Shown: piece by piece, positions 13,813 to 20,018 of the stretch
Position numbering within the stretch: position 1 is the stretch's first letter
Layout: every line of letters starts with the position of its first letter
Assembly: GCA_945834405.1 (NCBI GenBank)
Contig: CAMAHD010000011.1
Location: 1-36,160 of the forward strand
Direction: 5' to 3'
Source: an uncultured Prevotella sp.
Lineage (GTDB): Bacteria > Bacteroidota > Bacteroidia > Bacteroidales > Bacteroidaceae
DNA: 36,160 nucleotides
The notes under the pieces: generated by a model
The model's input: only the letters and a program-made list of their open reading frames with translations
Database searches by the model: none
Told to the model about the DNA's origin: nothing
Position numbers and translations under genes: made by a program

Positions 13813-14244
13813 ATGTTTTCAATAGGTATTAGTATCAGTATATTGGCAGTTGTGGCCTTGGTGCTATTGGCACGTGGCAAGAGAGTAGGCAGATGCCTGT
13901 ACAGGATGATGCCCAAGAGGTACATGGGTAATGGGACACGGATTTTCATATACATTGATGGCTGTTACAACAGATGCGCCACTATAACAGGGATAACAGG
14001 TGACGACATCATCATATATGGCCGTGTCTCCGTTCCCGTGGACTTCCGGGGCAAGTTCTACACGACCGCATACGACAAGATGGACGGCAGCAGGTTTACA
14101 TGCGTGATGTGCCGCCGACATTACAGGCTGGTGCGCATCGCCGAATTTCTGCGCAAATGGTATGGATGGCCGGATGAAGACGGACAGTTGCCCGTGGATG
14201 AGTTCAACGTAAGTGAGGAGGGCGGCGAAGATGAGGAGCAGTGA
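13813..14244 (+). CDS. Single-pass membrane protein, unknown function
   Basis: A 143-residue protein. The start at 13813 is chosen because a promoter-like box lies at 13785-13792; earlier in-frame ATGs at 13753 and 13759 would overlap the palindrome and lengthen it to 163 residues. Residues 1-19 (MFSIGISISILAVVALVLLA) form one hydrophobic helix followed by RGKR, consistent with an N-in or N-out anchor and a soluble domain. The soluble part includes a beta segment with a Cys pair (FTCVMCRRHYR) and ends acidic. It overlaps the next start by 14 bases. The membrane topology is inferred and the function unknown. Confidence 0.65.
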   Translation: MFSIGISISILAVVALVLLARGKRVGRCLYRMMPKRYMGNGTRIFIYIDGCYNRCATITGITGDDIIIYGRVSVPVDFRGKFYTTAYDKMDGSRFTCVMCRRHYRLVRIAEFLRKWYGWPDEDGQLPVDEFNVSEEGGEDEEQ

Positions 14245-15295
14245 GACCCAATGGATGGATCCGAAGATGCTGAGCCTGCTGGCCACCAATCCGAGGAAGA
14301 TAACGAAGGCAGACTTAGACCGGCTTGTTGACAGCATCCGTATCAACGGCTTTTGGCCGCACAGACCAATGGCGGTGACGGAGAAGGACGGAAAGCTGGT
14401 GGTGCTGGGAGGCAACCAGAGGTTGAAGGCTGCAAAGAAGCTGGGTCTTGAAGAAGTCCCGGTTGTCGTTTATTCCGAGCTCACTCCCGAAGAGGAGGCA
14501 GACATCATCATCCGTGACAACATCAACAACGGGGATTGGGATTTCGACACCCTCCGCTTGGATGATGCTTTTGCCGACTACGACTTTGACTTTGCCGGAC
14601 TGACCATACCCGACCTTGGGGAAGATGATAAGCAGGAAGAGGAGGAAGGCGGTGATAAGGAGGATGAAGATACCTCCTCCGTGGATGAAAAGCCGTTCCG
14701 TGAAAAGCTGAAAGATGTGCTCTATGATAGCGACAATGACTTTGAGATACCTAACCTCCTGCTGGATATGCAAGCCGGGAAGCTGGAGCTGCCCTTTGTC
14801 CCTTGGGGAGCGGAGAGCAGGCTTCGCAAGGATGCGGCAACGTATCACTTCTATGTGGATGATTACCGCTTTGAAGCCTTGTGGAAAGACCCTATCAAAC
14901 TGCTTACAAGCGGATGCAAGGCTATTGTGGAGCCCAATTGTAGCTGTCACGACCAAACGCCTATAGCGTGGGGCATCCAGCTCATCTACAAGAAGCGTTG
15001 GCTCTCCCGGTATCTACAGGAGTGCGGTGTGAAGGTCTTCGCTGACCTCAACGTGGCTCACAAGTTCATCGAGTATAACAAGATGGGAATACCCCAAGGA
15101 TATAACGCTTTCTTTACCCGTGGGCTGGACGGATGGATGGAAAGCCTAAAGTCTGACCTACAGGTAGCCCAAGAGATAAGCGGCCTTGAAAAGCCTAACC
15201 TCATCGTGTATGGAGGTGGCAAGGAAATAAAGAGGTTCTGCCAAGAGAAGGGCTTGCTGTATGTCAGTGATTTCATTAACGCTAAAAAGAAATAA
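14231..15295 (+). CDS. ParB-N domain fused to DUF4417
   Basis: A 354-residue two-domain protein. The N-terminal ParB-like domain (about 10-110) includes NPRKITKADLDRLVDSIRIN, then GFWPHRPMAV and VLGGNQRLKAAKKLG (the GNQR box). An acidic hinge (DKQEEEEGGDKEDEDTSS) follows. The C-terminal half carries the DUF4417 pattern: FYVDDYRFEALWKDP, EPNCSCHDQTP, YKKRWLSRYLQECGVKVF and NLIVYGGGKEI. Phage ParB-N proteins are often joined to DNA methyltransferases; here the partner is DUF4417 instead, whose role is unknown. ATG at 14231 is preferred to the upstream GTG at 14213 because of a GAGGAGGGCGGCGAAG ribosome-binding stretch. Confidence 0.82.
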   Translation: MRSSETQWMDPKMLSLLATNPRKITKADLDRLVDSIRINGFWPHRPMAVTEKDGKLVVLGGNQRLKAAKKLGLEEVPVVVYSELTPEEEADIIIRDNINNGDWDFDTLRLDDAFADYDFDFAGLTIPDLGEDDKQEEEEGGDKEDEDTSSVDEKPFREKLKDVLYDSDNDFEIPNLLLDMQAGKLELPFVPWGAESRLRKDAATYHFYVDDYRFEALWKDPIKLLTSGCKAIVEPNCSCHDQTPIAWGIQLIYKKRWLSRYLQECGVKVFADLNVAHKFIEYNKMGIPQGYNAFFTRGLDGWMESLKSDLQVAQEISGLEKPNLIVYGGGKEIKRFCQEKGLLYVSDFINAKKK

Positions 15296-15296
15296 C

Positions 15297-15902
15297 ATGG
15301 GAAGAACATCAAGCGGAAACAGGGGAGGCTTGCAACCCGGAGATAGTGACTATAAGGGTTCCATCAAGAATGTGGAATCGTTGGTGAAGATGAAGGATGC
15401 TGCAATGTACAAGGCAACAAAGGAGGCCATTTCACGCTATCATGCCGTGCTTGGCGTGAGGGAAAGGAACGTGAAGCTGGCAACGCTCTCTGCCGGAACA
15501 TTGGGCGTACAAGTGTCTTCCGGTGGAAAATCAGAGGGCATCTACCTCAATAAAAAGTATTTCAACCAAGGAGCCAAGGCAGTGAAGGCACAGACGAACA
15601 GGGGCTATACATCGGGCTGGCATACCAAGACTAACAAGCCACTGGCGCACACCGTCACGCATGAGCTGGCGCACGCTACATGGAACTCCTCTCTTAGTGG
15701 AGCCAATCAAAAGGCGGCTGGCAAAGAGATACAGGCACTCTACAAGAAGTGGGTTGCCGATAAGAAAAAGACTGGCTATGGTAAGTATGCTCATACGAAT
15801 GTGGACGAGTTTTGGGCAGAGACCGTGACCAAGACCGTACATGGTAAGAGTGACAAATACACCAACAGGGTGAAGGAGATTTGCAAGAAATACAAGTTAT
15901 AA
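15297..15902 (+). CDS. Zincin-like metalloprotease of phage head region
   Basis: A 201-residue protein with a clear zincin motif: HTVTHELAHATW with His122, Glu123 and His126 (HExxH), and NVDEFWAET (Glu171 or Glu175 as third ligand). The N-terminus is Gly/Ser-rich (TSSGNRGGLQPGDSDYK) and lacks a signal peptide. Such single-domain zincins occur in phage head modules and polyvalent proteins, where they may be maturation proteases or DNA-ejected effectors. It begins one base after the ParB-DUF4417 stop. No scaffold cleavage site is evident, so its substrate is unknown. Confidence 0.8.
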   Translation: MGRTSSGNRGGLQPGDSDYKGSIKNVESLVKMKDAAMYKATKEAISRYHAVLGVRERNVKLATLSAGTLGVQVSSGGKSEGIYLNKKYFNQGAKAVKAQTNRGYTSGWHTKTNKPLAHTVTHELAHATWNSSLSGANQKAAGKEIQALYKKWVADKKKTGYGKYAHTNVDEFWAETVTKTVHGKSDKYTNRVKEICKKYKL

Positions 15903-15911
15903 CTATTTTTG
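15880..15911 (+). promoter_or_regulatory. Consensus Bacteroidota promoter for a single small gene
   Basis: TTTG at 15880-15883 is separated by exactly 20 bases from TATTTTTG (TAnnTTTG) at 15904-15911. This is one of the best promoters in the window. The -33 box lies within the end of the zincin gene. The start site would be near 15918, some 26 bases before the ATG at 15944. Confidence 0.7.
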
Positions 15912-15943
15912 TACCAAAATCAAACTAAAAAACTGAATGCAAC

Positions 15944-16171
15944 ATGAAGAAGATTGAATTATCGGCTGACGAGATTAAGGTAATCAAGCAGCAGCTCAAC
16001 GGAGAAATTGAGGTGTGGAACGCTACTGACGAACAACAGAAACACCTCACAAGTGTAATCGACAAGGCAGAAGCTCTCTTGGATGAGCTGAATGCCTACG
16101 ATGAACTGGAAGGTGATATGATTCTGTGGCTTTGGAACAAGTACAAAGACCAAGAAGGAATCACGGAATAA
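15944..16171 (+). CDS. Small acidic protein in its own transcription unit
   Basis: A 75-residue acidic helical protein (MKKIELSADEIKVIKQQLNG, later AEALLDELNAYDELEGDMIL and WLWNKYKD). It has its own consensus promoter (15880-15911) and is followed by a strong hairpin terminator (16187-16220), an unusual layout within a phage operon. Independent transcription is typical of moron genes, including anti-defence proteins, which are expressed from the prophage or very early. There is no recognised family, and an anti-CRISPR role is speculative. Its negative charge would suit a DNA mimic, but nothing proves it. Confidence 0.7.
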   Translation: MKKIELSADEIKVIKQQLNGEIEVWNATDEQQKHLTSVIDKAEALLDELNAYDELEGDMILWLWNKYKDQEGITE

Positions 16172-16186
16172 TTTACTGAGTGAAGG

Positions 16187-16220
16187 AATCAGACAGCCGG
16201 AAGGATTGTCTGATTTTCCT
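16187..16220 (+). terminator. Rho-independent terminator
   Basis: AATCAGACA (16187-16195) pairs perfectly with TGTCTGATT (16207-16215), and the loop contains CC and GG that can add inner pairs. A T-rich run follows (TTCCTTTGCTTTT). It lies 16 bases after the stop of the 75-residue acidic protein and separates it from the packaging genes. Confidence 0.8.
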
Positions 16221-16232
16221 TTGCTTTTAATA

Positions 16233-16249
16233 TGTGTTTGATAGACACA
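16233..16249 (+). promoter_or_regulatory. 17-bp palindromic site, copy C
   Basis: TGTGTTTGATAGACACA has arms TGTGT and ACACA around seven bases and agrees with copy B at 14 of 17 and with copy A at 14 of 17 positions. It stands between the terminator (ending about 16220) and the small terminase start (16273). No perfect -7 box is seen downstream, but TGTGTTTG within the site is one base from TAnnTTTG. Confidence 0.55.
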
Positions 16250-16272
16250 CAAAACAATAAGGAAACAATAAG

Positions 16273-16737
16273 ATGGTTTTTCCAAAGGGGCATAAATTCG
16301 GTAACAGGTTCACAAGCGAGAATCAACCTGCCAATGCTGGCCGGAAGCCATCGGTGTATAAGTACATCAAGGATATTACGGGGAAGAAGGTAGCCCCGGA
16401 AATGAGTAAGGAAGATTACTTCAAGGTGATCCGGTTCTTGATGGAGAGCACCCCTGAAACGCTGGAGGGATTGGCCAAGGGTACAGATGGCAAGCCGAAC
16501 AAAAAGACCCCCATTTGGGTGCTCAATGTTATCAGTGCAATCAATTCTGATGTCCGATATGGCCGGACTTCTACGGTTGAGCTCCTGTTTGACCGGGTGT
16601 TTGGCAAGGCGACACAGCCCATCGAGAGCGAAGTGAGTGCACAAGTCACTAACCTTGGCATGGACTTTTCGGCTCTGACCACTGAGGAGCTGATTCAGTA
16701 CAATGCCCTTCTTGACAAACTCAATGGCAAGAAATAG
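16273..16737 (+). CDS. Probable terminase small subunit
   Basis: A 154-residue protein directly before the large terminase and overlapping it. The N-terminus (PKGHKFGNRFTSENQPANAG, then RKPS) resembles the DUF5681-type basic start of many small terminase-associated proteins, followed by helices (SKEDYFKVIRFLMESTPETL; IWVLNVISAINSDVRYGRTS; TVELLFDRVFGKA). Small terminases bind the pac or cos site and stimulate the large subunit. Assignment rests on position, size and the N-terminal pattern rather than on a signature. The gene overlaps the large terminase by 14 bases. Confidence 0.7.
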   Translation: MVFPKGHKFGNRFTSENQPANAGRKPSVYKYIKDITGKKVAPEMSKEDYFKVIRFLMESTPETLEGLAKGTDGKPNKKTPIWVLNVISAINSDVRYGRTSTVELLFDRVFGKATQPIESEVSAQVTNLGMDFSALTTEELIQYNALLDKLNGKK

Positions 16738-18154
16738 GGAAGTGGACGTGTCAATGTCGCTTGCAGTCAAGATGGAGCTGTTCAAGCGAGGTTGCTTCGA
16801 CTTCATTACCGTTATGGACGGGATGAAGCATGAGAAGCAGGAGGAGGCTCTACGTATTCTCTGTGATGAGGAGCACGTGGAGCTTCTTTATGGAGGTGCG
16901 GCTGGAGGAGCCAAGTCTTGGACGGGTGCGGCGTGGCTCCTCTTCATGTGCCTCTGTTTTCCGGGGACTAAATGGTTCATTGGACGTGCCGAGCTGAAAC
17001 GCATTACCCAATCAACGCTAATCACCTTCTACAAGGTTTGCTCCCGGTATGGTGTCGGTGATGAGCTCTACCACTACAATGGTCAGTACAACTACATTGA
17101 GTTCTTCAACGTCTCCCGTATCGACCTGCTGGATTTGCAATACAAACCGGGCGACCCTCTCTATGAGCGTTACGGCTCCATCGAATATACAGGTGGGTGG
17201 ATTGAAGAAGGCGGTGAAGTCAACTTCGGTGCTTATGACACCCTAAAGACCCGTATAGGCCGACACCTCAACAGGGAGCTTGGGGTAAGGCGCAAGCTGT
17301 TTATCACCTGTAACCCCAAGAAGAATTGGATGTATGACACCTTCTATAAGCCATCCATGAAGGGAGAGCTGAACCCGTGGCAATACTATCTGTCTTGCTT
17401 GGTACAGGAGAATCCCTTCATTGACCCGGACTATATTGAAGGGTTGAAGACCACCAAGGATAAGGTGAAGTTTGAACGCCTCTTCAAGGGAAATTGGGAG
17501 TACGATGATAACCCCAATGCGCTATGCTCCCATGATGCTATCATGCAGATATTCGGCAATACCATTTCCAAACGGACGGGTGTTCACTATATCACTGGCG
17601 ATATTGCCCGTTTCGGTGCCGACTATGCCCGTATTGCCGTGTGGGACGGGTGGCATATCATCGACCTCAAATGTTTCCCTGTATCGAAGACTACGGACAT
17701 ACAGCTATGGATTACCACCAAGCAACGGAAGTACAGAATACCGAGGTACAGGTGCATCGTGGATGAGGACGGTGTGGGCGGTGGCGTGGTTGACAACTGC
17801 GACATCGAGGGATTTGTCAACAACTCTACACCGTTCAACGGGGAGAACTATCAGAACCTACAGACCCAATGCGGCTACAAGCTGGCCGACCACATCAACG
17901 ATGGGGACGTTGGCATTGATGAGGATTTGGTCAGTGAATCGGATAAGGAGGAAATTGCCCGTGAACTGGAGCAGCTACAGACATGGAAGGCTGATTCGGA
18001 CGGTAAACTGAAACTCAAACCAAAGGAGGAAATAAAGAACGACATCGGTTGCTCTCCCGACTGGAGGGATATGCTCCTGATGCGTGCGTGGTTTGATTAC
18101 AATGAGTACGACATACCCGAAGATATTGAGCGGAGGTTAGGTCTTAACGATTAA
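16724..18154 (+). CDS. terL: Terminase large subunit
   Basis: A 476-residue packaging motor. The ATPase motif GGAAGGAKS (about 57-65) is the deviant Walker A of terminases, and a Walker B-like GGWIEEGGEV lies near 169-178 (an IEYTG strand before it). A nuclease domain follows: HYITGDIARFGADYARIAVW (first Asp in GDIARFG), and YRCIVDEDGVGGGVVDNCDI with the catalytic VDEDGVG acids. The start at 16724 overlaps the small terminase; 16703 and 16754 are alternatives. It cuts the concatemer and drives packaging through the portal encoded next. Confidence 0.92.
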   Translation: MARNREVDVSMSLAVKMELFKRGCFDFITVMDGMKHEKQEEALRILCDEEHVELLYGGAAGGAKSWTGAAWLLFMCLCFPGTKWFIGRAELKRITQSTLITFYKVCSRYGVGDELYHYNGQYNYIEFFNVSRIDLLDLQYKPGDPLYERYGSIEYTGGWIEEGGEVNFGAYDTLKTRIGRHLNRELGVRRKLFITCNPKKNWMYDTFYKPSMKGELNPWQYYLSCLVQENPFIDPDYIEGLKTTKDKVKFERLFKGNWEYDDNPNALCSHDAIMQIFGNTISKRTGVHYITGDIARFGADYARIAVWDGWHIIDLKCFPVSKTTDIQLWITTKQRKYRIPRYRCIVDEDGVGGGVVDNCDIEGFVNNSTPFNGENYQNLQTQCGYKLADHINDGDVGIDEDLVSESDKEEIARELEQLQTWKADSDGKLKLKPKEEIKNDIGCSPDWRDMLLMRAWFDYNEYDIPEDIERRLGLND

Positions 18155-18165
18155 ATTTTAATTCT

Positions 18166-19587
18166 ATGGGATTATTTGAAACTATCAAGAATGAAGTGAA
18201 GGCGGCTGTAGGCTACCAACAGAGCTTTGGCGAGCTGCTGGATTCGGGCGATGTTGCCCGTGCTATCTCCATGATGCGTGACCGTTCCGGGGAAGCAGCT
18301 CAATCCTTACTGGAGTATGAGATTTCATCCCACAAGGTGATGGAGAGGAAGGACAAGGCAGTGTATGACAAGAAGGGGAACTTCCTTCGGTGGAGCAAGA
18401 GGTGGAAGATACCCATCCCCTACCCGGCCTACATCAATGAGATAGCCTTGGTGTTCCTGTATGGCCGACCCGTCAAGTGGTTGCAGCTGTCCGACAACAC
18501 CGATGATGCTTTCTCCTACTATGAGCGTCTGATGGACAGGGTGCGCTTCTCTGCCAAGGTGCGTGAGTGCAAGCGTATGGCCGGAATTGAAGGAATCTCT
18601 GCCATCCTCTATCATGTGTACAGGAACAGCGAGGGCAAACCCGACCTGCTTCTCAACGTGCTATCCAAGCGCAACAAGGATGATATTTACACGATGAAAG
18701 ACCAGTACGGCAGACTGACCGCTTTTGCATGGGGCTACTATCTGACCGAGACAGGGAACAACACCATCCTTCATGTGGACGTGTACACCAAGGAGTATGT
18801 CTATGAGTGCAAGCGTGGGCGGTTCGGCTGGGAGGTCAACAAGCGTGTGAACGAGATTGGCAAGATACCTGTGCTCATATTTGAACAGAACCCGGAGCAC
18901 AAGGACGTGCAACCGATGATTGAGCGTGTGGAATCCATGGAATCAACGGACGCTGACGTGAACGACAAGTTCGCCAACCCTGCTATGGTGGCCACGTCCG
19001 AAATCATCAACAGCCTGCCCAAGCAGGAGGAGGAAGCCAAGCTCTACATCTTGAAGGGTGGCGGCAAGATTGACTACCTCACTTGGAACGAGGCCAGCGA
19101 GAGCAAGAAGAACGAGTATGAGCGTCTTGATGCGCATATACTGAGTAAATCCTTCACCCCTAAGATTGACTTCGACAACATGAAGAGCCTTGGGAACCTA
19201 TCTGCCAAGGCCATACGCAAGGTGATGCTCTTGGCCGTTATCAAGGCCGAGAGGCACAAGGAGAAGCATGATGAGTACATGAACCGCCATGCCTCCCTCA
19301 TGTGTGCCATCATGGGCATCCTGGATTATCCGCACAAGGCCATGTATGATGCGCTGGAGCTGGGGCACAAGTTCCAGGAGCCCTTTGGCGATGATGTGAG
19401 CGAAATGCTGGCTGACCTCTCCAAGCAGTACAATGACGGTGCGCTGAGCCGTGAGACCTACTTGGAGCTGTCCTACTTGGTGAAGGATTCCAAAGCCGAA
19501 ATGGAGCGGTTGAAGGCCGAGGAGGAGCTACGGATGGAGCAGCAGAAGGAGCTGAACAGGATGGACGTATTCGGGCAGGCAGAGTGA
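18166..19587 (+). CDS. Portal protein, SPP1/gp6-like
   Basis: A 473-residue protein in the position and length range of SPP1-type portals. Features include YINEIALVFLYGRPVKWLQL (about 88-107), YECKRGRFGWEVNKRV, VLIFEQNPEHKDVQPMIERV, and ESMESTDADVNDKFANPAMV (portal wing/stem pattern). The C-terminus is helical (LSYLVKDSKAEMERLKAEEE). It would form the dodecameric head entrance for DNA and bind TerL. It starts 11 bases after terL and the next small gene begins one base after its stop. Confidence 0.9.
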   Translation: MGLFETIKNEVKAAVGYQQSFGELLDSGDVARAISMMRDRSGEAAQSLLEYEISSHKVMERKDKAVYDKKGNFLRWSKRWKIPIPYPAYINEIALVFLYGRPVKWLQLSDNTDDAFSYYERLMDRVRFSAKVRECKRMAGIEGISAILYHVYRNSEGKPDLLLNVLSKRNKDDIYTMKDQYGRLTAFAWGYYLTETGNNTILHVDVYTKEYVYECKRGRFGWEVNKRVNEIGKIPVLIFEQNPEHKDVQPMIERVESMESTDADVNDKFANPAMVATSEIINSLPKQEEEAKLYILKGGGKIDYLTWNEASESKKNEYERLDAHILSKSFTPKIDFDNMKSLGNLSAKAIRKVMLLAVIKAERHKEKHDEYMNRHASLMCAIMGILDYPHKAMYDALELGHKFQEPFGDDVSEMLADLSKQYNDGALSRETYLELSYLVKDSKAEMERLKAEEELRMEQQKELNRMDVFGQAE

Positions 19588-19588
19588 C

Positions 19589-19831
19589 ATGAGAGTAGAA
19601 ACAAGATTCAATCCGGGTGACTGTGTTTGGACGGTATGTGACAACAGGGCTCACCAGTTCCGTGTTGCCAAGGTGGAGGTTACTGCAAGGTATGACAACG
19701 GCAGAACCTACGTCACCTATATCGAGGAGCGCAACATTCTCACCCGTAACAACCCGGTCAGCATCCGGCACGATGGAGGCAATTGCTTCGCTTCTAAGAC
19801 CGAGCTGATTGCAAAGATGATGGAGGAATAG
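19589..19831 (+). CDS. Small beta-rich protein of head region
   Basis: An 80-residue protein of unknown function between the portal and minor head genes. The sequence is beta-rich (DCVWTVCDNRAHQFRVAKVE; TYVTYIEERNIL) with a Cys pair and reads like a small SH3-type or barrel domain (ETRFNPGDCVWTV is a start typical of such folds). The C-terminal helix is KTELIAKMMEE. Conserved position suggests a head-assembly or DNA-associated role. It starts one base after the portal stop. Confidence 0.65.
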   Translation: MRVETRFNPGDCVWTVCDNRAHQFRVAKVEVTARYDNGRTYVTYIEERNILTRNNPVSIRHDGGNCFASKTELIAKMMEE

Positions 19832-19833
19832 GT

Positions 19834-20010
19834 ATGGCAGAGAAAGTGCTGAAATCGCCAAGCAATTACCATTGTCGGGATTGTAGGCATTCCACCGATT
19901 ACCACGAAAAGAACGACAATGGGGAGTTCTTCATGTGCAAGTGCAAGTATCATCCATTCTCAAAGCTCCTCAACAGGGATTGTTGTGAGCATTTTGAGTT
20001 GAAGCGATAA
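19834..20010 (+). CDS. Small Cys-rich zinc-binding-like protein
   Basis: A 58-residue protein shorter than many gene-calling cutoffs. Cysteines occur as HCRDCRH (CxxC, about 13-19), then MCKCKYH (CxC) and DCCEH, giving paired zinc-ligand motifs with several His. It begins two bases after the preceding stop and ends eight bases before the minor head protein start. The tight spacing and full packing support it as real. Function unknown; possibly a structural zinc protein or a DNA-binding accessory. Confidence 0.7.
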   Translation: MAEKVLKSPSNYHCRDCRHSTDYHEKNDNGEFFMCKCKYHPFSKLLNRDCCEHFELKR

Positions 20011-20018
20011 GGCGGATC

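Noticed and set aside
18081..18100. TGCGTGCGTGGTTTGATTAC in the terminase gene resembles the 3' half of the I-C repeat
   Set aside because: It encodes ordinary terminase residues (MRAWFDYNEY), lacks the 5' stem arm and differs in the handle (GTTTGATT instead of GATTGAAA), so the match is chance.
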